Source: Macrosoma leucophasiata (taxonomy: Eukaryota > Arthropoda > Insecta > Lepidoptera > Hedylidae). Taken from it: a stretch of DNA of 64,000 nucleotides. Below the pieces are notes generated by a model. The model made no database searches, was not told the DNA's origin, and saw only the letters and a list, made by a program, of their open reading frames with translations. Every line of letters begins with the position of its first letter. Position 1 is the first letter of the stretch. The stretch is taken from positions 6,406,001-6,470,000 of the forward strand of contig JAWQUS010000011.1 of assembly GCA_036365455.1 (NCBI GenBank), read 5' to 3'. A program made the translations under genes and the position numbers. This document shows, piece after piece, positions 12,417 to 24,285 of the stretch.

Positions 12417-13232
12417 ATGAATATGTGTGTGCGGTGTGCTGTGTTGGGTCCTTTGCATTACGTTACATACGTAAATGATTTACACAGAGTTATCTCCAAC
12501 TGCGAAATATACCAATTTGCAGATGATACTTGTCTGATGGCTGTAGGTAAAGACCCAAGTGAAGCTCTTAGAAAATTACAAATAGATTTTGACATGCTAT
12601 TGAAATGGTCGCATGACATGGGGTTAGTATTAAACACGGACAAATCAAAACTTATGTATTTAAGCTCTAGCCAAAATAGATGTGAAATATCACCTAGCTT
12701 AATAGCACACGACCATGCATGTCTTCATAAAGCTAACACATCACTTTGTGACTGTAAACCTCTAGAGGTAGTTGACAAGTATACTTACTTAGGCCTCGTC
12801 ATTGATAATAGGATGAACTGGAAAGATCACATACAATATGTTTGTGATAAATTAAGAGCCATACTTGCAAAATTTTCCATAATGAAATGTAAAATACCCT
12901 ACACAATTAGACTCCAACTTTATAAATCACTAGTTGAGTCGATTATAGGATACGGATTGTCTAGTTACGGGAGAACTTTCAAAAGTCATCTTGATCGTAT
13001 ATACACACTACAACTACGTTTGTTGAAACAAGTTGTCCCTTTAAATATTAAAACAAAATTCAAAGAGAACCACCATAAATTATTCGAATTTTCCAAAATT
13101 ATTCCAGTGCATGAAAAAATCAGATTAAGTATATTAAATGAAGAATTTTTCAATTATAATAAAACAACACATAACATAGACAATTCTACTGACGTAAGAA
13201 CCCGTAGCTCTTATAAGAACAAATTATTGTAA
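12417..13232 (+). pseudogene. Non-LTR reverse transcriptase, C-terminal fragment
   Basis: The 271-codon open frame starts with RT motif text (VLGPLHYVTYVNDLHRV) and includes the catalytic FADDT at about residues 34-38. It also has the LNTDKSKLMYLS thumb motif and DKYTYLGLVIDNRMNWKDHI, conserved in the jockey/CR1 group. The upstream endonuclease and RT palm are missing. The frame ends at TAA 13230, and similar coding-like sequence continues to about 13390 in another frame. Confidence 0.85.
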
Positions 13233-13732
13233 CCAAAATACAATAATCTTTATGTCAAAAGAACTTTAAAATATACCGTACCTTCTTTTATAAATGAACT
13301 GCCAACAGAATTGAGAAATGAAATAAATAATAAGAACATTAAATATAAATTGAAACATTTTTTTATAAATAAATTAACAACAACAACGTAAGTAACAATA
13401 CACGAAACCTAAAAAAAAAAAATTACACTCACATTATGTACTTTTATCAAACAACGTGCTGTATACACACAAGTCAGGTGGGTCGGTGCAGCGCTCAGGT
13501 TCGACGGAGTGCTCGCGCTCGCCATTATATTACCTACTTACCTACATGATTGTAATACGCATGCCTAGTCTAAATTAATTTGATTTTGTAGGTAGGTAAT
13601 TAATGTTATAAATAATATGTTGATGACACTGACGCGCGGTAAAACTCGAACGAGTTTATGTTGCGTCTTACTGTTATTGTATTCACCTAATTATTGTATG
13701 TTTTTAAATAAATAAAAAAAAAAAAAAAAAAA
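12426..13732 (+). mobile_element. 5'-truncated jockey-type LINE with poly(A) tail
   Basis: The insert interrupts the repeated text '(agatagcatgaat)...' and ends in a ~20-A run. It contains the C-terminal part of a reverse transcriptase. The 5' part is absent, as is usual for target-primed LINE insertion. A terminal AAATAAATA precedes the A run. Confidence 0.82.
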
Positions 13733-13927
13733 ATTACATATTACAAGGTACATACAGAAAATAAACCGCTTATCGTTAACTCCAGCGTAGATATTATAGC
13801 TTGACTATAAAACAAGAGTAGCAATAACGCTCCAGATAGGAATCACGCAATGTATTTCGGACTAATACTTTGGGAAATAACATAGTATTATCACCACAAT
13901 TTGGTTAAACCGAGCAACTAATAAAAA

Positions 13928-14452
13928 TCTATACTTATAATAAAACTGTAGAAGTGGTGGTAGAGCTCCAGTGACGGAGCTCTCGGGCGTAGGCACCACC
14001 GCATTACCTAATTTACTTGCCGCTAAATGGTAGTGTTCAGCACTATCGTGTTCCGGTCGGGTGGTAATGTACGGCTCTGTAATTTCCGGCACAGATGCAT
14101 AACACCTTAGGCCTCAGGAGTGGTAACGCATCTGCATTTCGACCTTGGTCTTCGTGAGGGTGTCAATAGGCTGCAGTCATCACTTAACATCAATGTGAAC
14201 TGCATGCTTTTTTGCCACTTACATTACATAAAAAAAAAAAAAAAAAAAAAAAAGTGATAATAAGTAAGTAGTAAGTAAGTAGTAAGTTTTACTTAACATT
14301 TAGTGTTTGTTTCATGTCAATCGGTACAGAAATAAAAAAGTTATATCAATTTAAAGAATCATATCGAATACTTTTAAGGTATTCGGTATGTTAGTTCTAT
14401 CTGTTAGCGGTTTCGTACCTAAAAGGTAAAAACGGATTACTAATCCTCCGCT

Positions 14453-14483
<31 letters not shown>

Positions 14484-15313
14484 CGTCCGTCCGTCTGTCT
14501 GTCACCAGCCTGTATCTCATAAATAGTGATAGAGCTAGAAAGCTAACATTTTCACAAATTATGTATTTCTGTTACGGCTATAAAGACAAAATTAATTACT
14601 AAAAATAAGAAAATGAAAATGTTAAGGGGTGCAAAAAAAACGAAAAAAAAAACACGTTCATTGTATGCCCCCATACAATAAACGTGTTTTATTTCGTATA
14701 TTTTTGCCGGAATATTTAACGGTACATAACAAGTGGACGTTTAAAATTTTCACACAATTTTTAGGTCTTATTTGGTGGCTTTAGTGGTATTGGTTACATT
14801 GGTGGTGTTGGTAGTGGTGGTGGTGGTGGCATTAGTGCGTTAGTGGGTTTGGTCATTGATGTCATTGGTGTCGTTGGTGGCTTAGCTTTTTTTGGTGACT
14901 CTGGTGGCGGTGTTGATGGCGTTGGTGGAGATGCTGGTGGTTTTTAGTCGCGATGGAGGCATTAGTGGCGTTGGTGTCGTTGGTGGTGTTGATGGTAGTT
15001 TTGGAGGCATTGATTATGGTGGTGGTGGTGGTGGTTTTGGTGGCGTAGGTATTTGGTGATGTTGGTGTTGGTGGTGGCGTTGTTGGCGTTGGTGGCGTTT
15101 GTGATGGTGGAAGTGGTAGCAGTGTCAGTGGTGGTGGTGGTGACGATGGTGGTGATGGAGGTGGTAGTGTTCAAGTAGTGTTGGTGGCATTAGTGGTTAA
15201 AAATGCACAACGTTGATATTCAATTTTTCACATCCGCCATTATGAACCTAAGCACAGACATTACATGTCATATTTTCTGCCACATATCTACTTTAGTTCG
15301 CCGGGCCAGCTAG
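13928..15313 (+). mobile_element. Helitron-like element with a nested SINE and GGTGGC tandem array
   Basis: The 5' end is A|TCTATACTTATAATAAAACTG and the 3' end is GCCAGCTAG|T. The copy at 46714-47682 has the same ends and interior. A SINE-A copy (13955-14253) sits 27 bp inside the 5' end; the Helitron text resumes at 'ttttacttaacatttagtgt'. The interior has a GTCT microsatellite (14452-14503) and a long GGT-rich degenerate minisatellite (14770-15195). No Rep/helicase coding, so non-autonomous. Confidence 0.8.
13955..14253 (+). mobile_element. SINE-A, nested in Helitron
   Basis: From TGGTGGTAGAGCTCCAGTGA to a ~25-A tail. Both sides are Helitron text, and AAGTG occurs on both sides (13952-13956 and just after the A run), a possible short target duplication. 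Confidence 0.88.
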
Positions 15314-15839
15314 TACATAATAAAACCCCAAGTAAGTGTTTTGTTTTTCAGGAATCATAAAGATATGTTTTATACCATACGAAGCTTGGGCTACACATAT
15401 TATGTACAATTAAAAACTAGCAATGGAAGCAAAACATTACAGAAACTATCCCGTCCCACACAACAAGATCATTACGAATAAGCTTGATACAGCATCATAT
15501 GAGAAGACAAACATAGTTCATGACTCAGCAATAAAGATAGCGTGAATATTACTAGGAACTTATCATAAACCGCTTATCGTAAACCGCCTAGCGTCAACAT
15601 TATATCCTAACTATTAAACAAGATTAGCAATAAAGTTCCAGATACGAATCGCGCACTCTTTTGGCGACCGGAACTAATACTGCGCATCTGGCACATACTT
15701 TGTCAACTAATACACTGCGGAATTAGGGAACTTAGAAAATAACTGTCTTATAAGAACGACTAGATTAGACCCGGCAACAAATAAAAAATACTTTCCACCC
15801 CTAACGGTTCGTGTCAATAAAGACTAAACTAGAACGGAA

Positions 15840-16024
15840 TCTATAATATAAAAATAAGTCGGGTTTTCCTTCCTGACGCTATAACTCCAGAACGCACGAA
15901 TCGATTTCCACGGTTTTGCATTAGTTGGAAAGGTCTCGGGCTCCGTGAGGTTTATAGCAGAAAATTCAGGAAAAAATATTTATAAACCGACAACCACGCG
16001 GGCGAAGTCGCGAGCAACAGCTAG
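15840..16024 (+). mobile_element. Helitron-like element, short (185 bp)
   Basis: Starts A|TCTATAATATAAAAATAAG and ends GCGGGCGAAGTCGCGAGCAACAGCTAG|T with the usual GC-rich hairpin just before CTAG. Confidence 0.8.
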
Positions 16025-16289
16025 TATTTTATATAAATGAAGTGGTAAACATGTGCAGTTCACATTGATGTTATGTGGTGACTGCACAAAGACCAAGGTC
16101 AAAAGGCAGATGCGTTACCATTCCTGCGGCCTAAGGTGTTATGCTTCTGTGCCGGAAATTACAGGGCCGTACATTACCACCTGACCGGAACACGATAGTG
16201 CTGAAAACTACCATTTAGCGGCAAGTAAATTAGGTAATGTGATGGTGCCTACGCCCGCGAGCTCCGTCACTAGATCCCCACCACCAGTA
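16025..16289 (-). mobile_element. SINE-A
   Basis: 'gaagtggtaaacatgtgcag' to 'cactagatccccaccaccag'; missing part of the 'ctatagacaccc' section. Directly follows a Helitron end. Confidence 0.78.
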
Positions 16290-16586
16290 AAAATATTACA
16301 TTAACAACACTAATCCCTCCCAGCCAATAGCCATAAATACCTGAAACATGATCTGAAAGCCGGATAATTAACTCGTATATATATACGAAAAGACAATCTT
16401 GGTTTAGTCACGACAAGGAGGTAAAGAAAAGTGTGAATATTATTAGATAGCTACTTAGAATAAGCCGCGTAGCGTTAACTCCAACGTATTATAACCTTAC
16501 TATTAAACAAGATAAGCAATTAAGCTCCAGATACGAATCGTGCACTCTATTGCCGACTGGAACTCATACTACGCATCTGGCACTTA

Positions 16587-16962
16587 GGCTGGTTTTAGTC
16601 TTACGCCGACGCCACGCACACCGTCAGCGCTGATGGCCGAGATATCGCACCTTGAAGAAGCGTTAGTATCGTACTGACCGCCTTACTGTATCCACTTCGC
16701 GAGTCGCCATGACTGTACGCGCTGACGACGTGCGCTCCGCTCGACACTAGAACGCTCATTGAAAGCAGAGGCGTTCGTGCGACCGTCAGCGCCGACAACT
16801 ACGCGGGGCCGACGCGCGACGCGTGTGGCCGTGTAGCTATCAGCGCTGACCACCGTGCGCGCTGATAGCTACGCGTCATTCGAAAACGCTTCTTCAAGGT
16901 GCGATATCTCGGCCATCAGCGCTGACGGTGCGCGTGCCGTCGGCGTAAGACTAAAACCAGCC
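16587..16962. mobile_element. Tourist-like MITE with TTA target duplication
   Basis: 376 bp bounded by TTA on both sides (16584-16586, 16963-16965). Long terminal inverted repeats begin GGCTGGTTTTAGTCTTACGC and run ~75 bp to 'gcaccttgaagaagcgtt'. The GC-rich centre has repeated GTCAGCGCTGA text. The 3-bp TTA duplication and the GG start fit PIF/Harbinger-derived MITEs. A 27-bp extra copy of the terminus directly follows (16966-16992). Confidence 0.85.
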
Positions 16963-16965
16963 TTA

Positions 16966-16993
16966 GGCTGGTTTTAGTCTTACGCCGACGCCA
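16966..16993 (+). repeat. Solo MITE terminus
   Basis: Repeats GGCTGGTTTTAGTCTTACGC then CGACGCC right after the TTA of the complete MITE: a truncated second copy inserted end to end. Confidence 0.75.
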
Positions 16994-17095
16994 CGTAGGT
17001 ATCATGACGTATCATGTTTTTGCCTTTTAAAATTAAACAAGATTAGCGATACAGCTCAAGATACGAATCGCGCACTATATTATCGCACTATATTT

Positions 17096-18092
17096 TAGCA
17101 CAAAGTTACTGGCTCTTAGAGATCTTATAAGAGAACATCTACATAGCCATCTCTGGTTCTTATGTAGATTTTTATAGGCTATTCAATAATTTATCAATAT
17201 GAACTGATGTAACATCATGACATAAAAAAAACTGGATATACTTAGTTCTTAGTAGGTACTCGCATTATATCCACTACGCCCTAGTTAACCACCATCTGAG
17301 CGGATTGAAAATTGGCACACCGATATTTTACGACCTGTATCAGCATACTATCATCCTTGGTAAGGACGAGACCTATTAATATTTTAGGTATGAACCAGAA
17401 ACACGGATGAACATTAAACCAGAAACCCTTTAGCCTTAGACGTTTTTCTATACTAAGCTATTAGAGTAGCTCGAACAGTTACAAAATTTATCACCACATG
17501 CCGCATAATAACGATATGCTTTAAAAAGAGAAATTCATTTCAGAAAACAGGTAATTACCCTTCAATTCTATTACAACTTGACACGACTCTCAGTACTCGT
17601 ACTCTATCCACTACGTCCTAGTTAACTACCATCGTCGAATAAAAGTAACAAGCACGAACAATTCCCATCTCGCAACACGCGGCGAACGACATCATGTCAG
17701 AAAATGAAATAATTAACTGACTGTATTTTTAATTAGCAGCAATACAAACTTCGAGAACAGTTTTACATTTTCTGCGATACCTACGAGTTATATAATAATT
17801 TCGCGTATTCGTAGATTGTTTATAACCAAATTCAAGTTTAAGAGCAAATTATCTTACTAGGACTACCAATAACATCTGAAATATATACGATCATTATACA
17901 ATTATGTCATAATACGAGAAAACATATTTTGAGGTAATTCTCCAGACTATGTCTAGACTGTGATTTCAGTAGATAAAGCATATAAATAACATAATAATGA
18001 CAATGTATTTTATGTCTGGTAAAGCAAGCGTTATTATTTAAATGTATTCAAGCAAGCAATAGTAATATCATCTAAAGATTCATGCTATTTTA
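17096..18092. other. No recognised feature
   Basis: AT-rich. The segment 'ctacgtcctagttaacta' occurs twice (17273 and 17610), so a small old duplication is possible. Confidence 0.45.
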
Positions 18093-18419
18093 CTTTATGC
18101 TGATGGTAAACAAACATGCAGTTCACATTGATGCTACTGCAACATCTCACACATAAATATCACAGATTCAGATTTATATGGTCAAAATGTTCCAGCCACC
18201 CCTGATGCCAAAATTGTTTTGCCTCTGCCATATTTACTTCGGGACCATACATTACCATCTAAACGGAACACGACAGTGCTGAATACTACCATTTGGCGAC
18301 AGAAGATAGATTGGATAATGCGATGGCTCCTACGATCTCAAGACACTGGAACGCTACTACAAGTACAATAACGTATACTCTATCAAGCTCCATCACAGGA
18401 ACTCTACTACCAGTACAAG
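18093..18419 (-). mobile_element. SINE-A, old, with duplicated head
   Basis: 'aacaaacatgcagttcacat' to two successive head ends: 'gaacgctactacaagtacaa' (18350) and 'gaactctactaccagtacaa' (18400). Confidence 0.65.
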
Positions 18420-18974
18420 AATGTGTAAAAAAACATTATATTTAGGTCAAACGAACACCTCCAGGGTGAATAATACATTGCTTATCAGTAAAACAAGGCA
18501 AAGTTATTCGCCATTTTCTTTTGTTCCACTGGAAATTTAGAGCACGGAAAGCATAAAATTTTAGAGAAAGTAAAATGTTTTACCCTTATATTTTTATATC
18601 ATAAAATGTTAACATTGTGACTACCGCGTATCGAAACAATGTACGCTGTTTAAATAACGTACTTTGCAACTATTTACGCTATTTTTGCAATATTTCCAAA
18701 CGTTCAATTTGGTTTACAAGCCATAACAAGTATTTGCAAAGTTTAAAACTTTTTCGAATCTATAGAACAAGAAAACTTCATATTTGGCTAAAAGAAACTG
18801 TAAATATTTTTAAATAAAACATGTTATTTTCACGTTTTTCTAATCCACGAGATTCCGACAAATTAGAAAATGATGAGCTACCAACGATTTTTGATCATTG
18901 TGCGACTATTAAGATATATAAAAGCAATAATAATAATAAAATATACCTAAAACACGATGTCGTTCACAAGTTCT

Positions 18975-19339
18975 CTTTTTTTATGTAATGGAAGTGGAAA
19001 ACAGGCAAGCAGTTCACATTGATGTTAAGTGATGAATGCAGCCTATAGACACTTACACAAATACTAAGGTCAACATACAGATGCGTTACCACTCCTGAGG
19101 CCTAAGGTGTTCTCCTGAGGCCTAAGGTGTTCTTCTGAGGCCTAAGGTGTTCTCCTGAGGCCTAAGGTGTTCTCCTTAGGCCTAAGGTGTTATGCTCTGT
19201 GCCGGAAATCACAAAGCCGTACATTACCACCTGACCGGAACACGATAGTGCTGAACACTACCATTTAGCGGCAAGTATATTAGGTAATGCAGTGGTGCCT
19301 GCGCCCGCGAGCTCCGTCACTGGAGCTCTACCACCAGTA
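18975..19339 (-). mobile_element. SINE-A with internal 20-bp tandem expansion
   Basis: Poly-T to 'ctctaccaccagt'. The segment CTGAGGCCTAAGGTGTTCTC is repeated five times at 19093-19192, where other copies have it once. Confidence 0.85.
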
Positions 19340-19727
19340 AAAATCTCATTGAAATACTTTTACAACTGTAATATTCAGATGAGACAGCGGCACCGTTTCA
19401 TTCGAATCAATTTGATATACGACTCCCATTCTCGGTAATTCGTTTAACGCAAACCGATTATATCTTATATCACATTACCTACCCATGTTCCCGCAACTTT
19501 AAAAATTGAATCAGCCGCGACCCAGTTCATATTGTTCAGTTAATCAGCGTTAACTACGTTACGGCGTGACGTACATTTATCATAGGGAATCTAACTAGGA
19601 GACTCGTTCGCGTCGCTTTTGTCTTCGCCTGGCTGTAATGAAAATTAAATATGCCTTTTTTGTTGCATGTAGTGTATTCTGTTGGAAATAGCGCTTGTTA
19701 TTAAGATGTTATGAGCTTTATGATATA

Positions 19728-19943
19728 CTAGCGGACCGCCCGGCTTCGCGCGGGTGCAATGTTACCTACCCTCTCCTATTCGTCTAAGTGTGATGTAATA
19801 TATATAGTTTAAAGCCTTCCTCTTTAAATAGGCTATCTAACACTGAAATAATTTTTCAAATCGGACCAGTAGTTCCTGAGATTAGCGCGTTCAAACAAAC
19901 AAACAAACTCTTCAGCTTTATAATATTAGTATAGAAGTATAGA
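19728..19943 (-). mobile_element. Helitron-like element (GAAGAGTTTG subfamily)
   Basis: Reading inverted: CTAGCGGACCGCCCGGCTTC at 19728 and 'cttcagctttataatattag' then TATAGAT at 19943. The body contains the family sentence 'accagtagttcctgagatta'. Confidence 0.8.
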
Positions 19944-20004
19944 TAAGATGTTTATTAAGATGGTAAAGGCAAATTATGTCACAGTTGTAACTCACTATTA
20001 ATAA

Positions 20005-20281
20005 GCTTTTTTTATGTTACTAAGGTGGCAAATAAACATGCAGTTCACATAAGTGATGACTGCAGACTATAGACATGTCAACATGAAATCCAGAGGATAA
20101 AATGCAGATGCGTTGCCACCTCTGAGACCTAAGTTATGTCTCAGTGATAGTTATTACGGGGCCATACATTACCATGTAACTGGAACACGATTGTGCTGAA
20201 TTGTCCATTTGGCGGCAGATAGATCAGGTAAAGCGGCGGTGTCGACGCCCTCGAGCTCCTACATTGGAACTATACCACTAG
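20005..20281 (-). mobile_element. SINE-A, diverged
   Basis: 'aaggtggcaaataaacatgc' to 'ttggaactataccactagt'. Confidence 0.72.
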
Positions 20282-21786
20282 TAAAAGCTTTTTAGAAGTG
20301 AAAATTTCCATGTCCATTCTGGATCCTCAAATCCTAAACTCTGTTCCAAGCAAGGAAATTATTGACAGATACCATTGATCGAAAATGTCATTGAAACAAA
20401 ATAAAGACTATGAAATTCACCAATTTTGAAACATATTCACCGCTCGTGAATTTCTACTTGAGTTGTAGAAACTTGATCCATCATAAAATTAAAATAACAT
20501 ATCGTGGTTGTACTACTGGACTTGGACAAAGGGCAGGGGGGACAAAGGACAAGGGGGTTTGAGAGCCGTAAATAGATCCATTACTGAGAACTGCCAACGT
20601 AATCCGAAGACTAATGTACGCCACTGCTCGGTACGCACATCTGCATCGTGCGCCAATTACTAAATAAAGCGTCTTTTTTACTCACGGATTGTACTTATTA
20701 TTTTACACAGACACACTTGTCACTCGCACTTAATACTAAATTAAAAATGTGAAAAGAAAAAGGAGAGAAAAAGAGGTACAAAATCCACCCATAATGTCAG
20801 CGACAATTTAATATCCGAACGTATTACAATTGTCATCGTTAGAAGATCTAGCTCTCGTGTGATATGCTCGGATTATTCAGAAATAAAGTAGATGAAATAA
20901 CTCGCTACAGAGATTCTCAAAACGATTATCACCGTTTTCCATTAGTCGACATCTGCTTGGTCTGTATATCAGCTCCGTTGGTAAAAAGAGGAGTATGGAT
21001 GCATTGTTCGTGTCTAGATATTCTAGAATCTACATAAAAATACAGTAACTGAATCTTTATAGATCACTACGTCTGGCAACAAGTCCCAAGTTGAATCTAA
21101 GCACTCACAGCATTGCAGTTTTACATTAGTTTGAATGGAAAATGTTTATTAAAATAATGTGTGCTGGTGGTAAGATAAAAGGGTTTTCATTTGAAACTAT
21201 ACAATGTTGATATTTTCATCAAGACCCGCTGCCCTTTCACTAGATTTTATTGGGCTCTAAATAGTATGTGTGAGTCTTGTGTCGAGTCTTGCAACTAACA
21301 CCTAACAGTCCTCCGAACATAATTCGGAATGGTCCTTAAGGGACTACTTATCAAAGTTTAAGAGATTATCAATCAAAATCAATAGATATAACACAGATTA
21401 CTTCTAAAGTACCTACCTGGATTTTGATTATTATTTTTTTAAGCTTATTAGGAAAACTTTTTCCATATTAATTTATACGGTCACCACTTCCAACGATGTG
21501 CAAACCAATGCAGCGAATGCTTGGATTCTTGACAATCTGATGTATTTGAATAATAATACAATTTATGAAATAGAATTCATATCCAAGTTTAGAAATTCAT
21601 CAAAGTCATACACATGTGATATTAATCCATTAATAATGCTATTATCTTATTAATCCCCAAGAGACAATGCTTCCGTAATTTTAACACGACAAAGCAAGGC
21701 TAAACTAAAGCAAAGTTGGCGTCAGCTGTATTTCGGGAACTGCTCTACTTTAACAAAAAGATAGAAGTCTTACTAAAATCCTTTTA
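20282..21786. other. No recognised feature
   Basis: AT-rich with no coding signal. 'ggacaaagggcagggggga' (20524) is a short local repeat. Confidence 0.45.
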
Positions 21787-22096
21787 TCTATACAAATAAA
21801 TAAAATTGGAGTGTCTGTTTGTAATATTAAAATATCCACTTTTTACTAAATGCATATGTATGTATACACGGTACATATACCAAAACACCATTTTTACAAT
21901 TTTTGTCTGTCTGTCTGTTTGGCAAGGCTAATCTTGGGAACGGCTGGACCGATTTTGACGGGACTTTTACTGGCAGCTAGCTGGCGTAATAAGGAGTAAC
22001 TAAGGCTACTTTAACACTAGCTGCGCCCACGACTTCGTCAGGGTAAATACGGAACATCATAAATTCTCACGCGGACGAAGTTACGGCCACAGCTAG
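21787..22096 (+). mobile_element. Helitron-like element with embedded inverted Helitron end
   Basis: TC start at 'atctatacaaataaataaaa' and GTTACGGCCACAGCTAG|T end. A GTCT run lies at 21906. At 22017 it contains 'actagctgcgcccacgactt', a reverse-oriented Helitron terminus, so the copy is chimeric. Confidence 0.7.
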
Positions 22097-22445
22097 TATA
22101 AAATATACCAAGTTAATATAAATAACACAGATCGAGACGTATCTTTGTATTTACGATTGAACAAACTTATAAAAAACATATTATACTTATCACCAGATAT
22201 TGCAAAGCCTGCATACAAGAACTTGCTACACTTCCGGACCTTGTAACTTCATCTAATTTTCCTCCAGTTTCTGAGGTTGGCATCTTATTTTGTAATTAAA
22301 CTTCGCTTCATGTTTGTTCTTGTTTATGTAAGTTTTTAAACAATTTATTTTTATAATAACAATACCTTAAAACACCGAACTTCACCGAACACTGAGATAT
22401 TATGAACTGTATGAAGGAAAAATAAATTTTCGATAACTTATTTGC

Positions 22446-22712
22446 AGTGGTAGAGTTCTAGTATAGGAACTCGAGGGCGTAGGCACCATCGCATTACCTA
22501 ATCTATCTGCCGCTACATAATAGTGTTCAGCACTATCGTGTTCAGGTTAGATGGTAATGTACAGCCCCTTAATTACTATCACAGAGACATAACAACTAGA
22601 GTCTCAGGGGTGGCAACGCATCTGAAATTAGACTTCTAGTCTTTGTGTGGGTGTATATGTTGCAGTTTGTGAACTGCATGCTTGTATGCCACCTTCATTA
22701 TATTAAAAAAAA
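22446..22712 (+). mobile_element. SINE-A, diverged
   Basis: 'gtggtagagttctagtatag' to 'accttcattatattaaaaaa'. Confidence 0.75.
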
Positions 22713-22910
22713 CTGGTTGCCTGTAAAGTCGGTTTTACGGGCGAAGATTTTACGTGACAACGTCTTTTTCTCGATAGAAAGGCATTCGCCGGTCCGGCAG
22801 GCCTCTCTCTCGTTCGGTGACTCATCATTACGTTACCGGGCGTTACACTTTTTCATGAGTGACTCCGAGCCGCAACCTAATTTAAGACGTTGTCACGTCA
22901 ATAGGTTCAC
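22713..22910. repeat. Inverted-repeat element
   Basis: ACGTGACAACGTCTT at 22751 and AAGACGTTGTCACGT at 22884 flank a GC-rich centre ('gcattcgccggtccggcagg'). Possibly a MITE; ends not defined. Confidence 0.5.
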
Positions 22911-23492
22911 AATTTAAATGAAATTAGTCTTTCAATATATGAGCTTAAAAACACGTGACGGAAAAACTAGAATGAATTAGCAAACTTATAACATACATCA
23001 GAGATTAATTGCTGACTTCTCAAACATACACGATAAATGGGTTAATAGGTGAATTAAGTGGAAACTTTGGCAGCGCGCGTATATCTAAAACTACGACAAT
23101 AACTCGAACATTTCAGCTACTGCTCTGAACAATGTGCCAATTTAATTAGCTCAAGGAAACAATTAAGAGCGGTGCCAAATCCTAATTATCTAATATTACA
23201 ATCGTGTGACAACACAGCTAAGTTTGTGAGCTCCGTATTAGTGTAAGAGTTTCCATTCATGGTGGTTTCAATAGTATCATCGCTATCAAATAGCGAAAAC
23301 AATGAAATAGAGAGTACAAAACACTAAACAATCAATTGTAGTCAGGAGAACATTCTATTCAACCAAAATAACAACTCTATTATCATTTTTTCTCATTACT
23401 ATTAGGTTAAGATCCCATTGCAGAATCATTTCCTTCATTCAGATACTTTCAGATTCTTTTTTTTTGCGCATATTCACAATCTAGAGAATATA

Positions 23493-23885
23493 CGAGGGTG
23501 GATCCAAAAGTTCGAAGCCCGACCAAGAAAATGAAAGAAAAGTGGGTCTAAATTTATTTTTATTTTTCAACATAGTCTCCATCTAGCTCAACACACTTCT
23601 TCCACCTGAACTGCAACTTGTTTATCCATTCAAAAAAAAGATTCCGGAAGGTCGGCGAAATACTCGTTTACTGCGACTATCACCTCATCTTTGGTCAAAA
23701 ATTTCGAGCCACCCAATGTTTTTTTTTAATTTGAAAATAAATTATAATCTGAGGGGGCTAAATCCGGCGAATAAGGTGGATGGGGCAGCAATTCGTAGCC
23801 ACAATCATGGATTACAGACATTGCTTCAACCGAAGTGTGAACACGTGCATTGTCTTGATGGAACCAAACTTTCTTACGCAACATT
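23493..23885 (-). mobile_element. mariner 3' fragment (second, different mariner)
   Basis: Begins at the terminal text 'cgagggtggatccaaaag'. The minus strand encodes the C-terminal transposase part: EAMSVIHDCGYELLPHPPYS, PDLAPSDY, then GGSKFLTKDEVIVAVNEYFA. The 5' two thirds are missing, cut off at a T-rich tract at 23890. The terminal repeat and protein differ from the 26.7-kb mariner. Confidence 0.82.
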
Positions 23886-23915
23886 CCCGGCCTTTTTTCT
23901 TTTTTCTTTTTTCTT

Positions 23916-24180
23916 CATACGAAACAGCGGACGTATCAAATCGAGTGGCGTTTATGCGACGCCAGTCATTAGTCTGATTAATGATTTGAAGCCGCGCCGT
24001 TATATCGAGATGTAAAAAGTCTCATCGGGGTCGCTGTAAAAATGTCCACCTCAACTTTACGGTAGCCTCCGATTTCCAACTAAGTTTTTAACATTGCCCG
24101 AATTTCAGTTACGGTGACGATCGGGACTTTGCACTTTATTATGATAAAAGAGTTATTTCTAAATTACAAGGTGGCAAGAA
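23916..24180 (+). repeat. Repeat K copy 1
   Basis: 'catacgaaacagcggacgta', 'gacgccagtcattagtctga' and 'cgatcgggactttgcacttt'. Joined to the mariner fragment by a T-rich tract. Confidence 0.75.
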
Positions 24181-24285
24181 TTCATTGGCAATGATTTAAG
24201 GAGTATTACAATCGACAGAAGTACATCCGTTTCCTTTTATAGTATCATCGTCATTAGTAAGCAAACCAGGTTACAACATTCGTAT

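Larger units (their letters stand above)
11930..17095 (+). repeat. Four or five copies of a ~250-bp segment broken up by transposons
   Basis: The sentences 'cgagaagacaa', 'ataaagatagcgtgaatat', 'attaaacaagattagcaata' and 'gaatcgcgcactctattgcc' recur at 11930-12185, 12360-12425 plus 13745-13860, 15480-15735, 16385-16583 and 17030-17095. The LINE splits the second copy, and the MITE sits in the 'gcatctggcac' part of the fourth. Confidence 0.7.

Noticed and set aside
14962..15174. Minus-strand Asn/Thr/His-rich open frame
   Set aside because: It is the complement of a GGT-rich minisatellite inside a Helitron; composition alone keeps the frame open.
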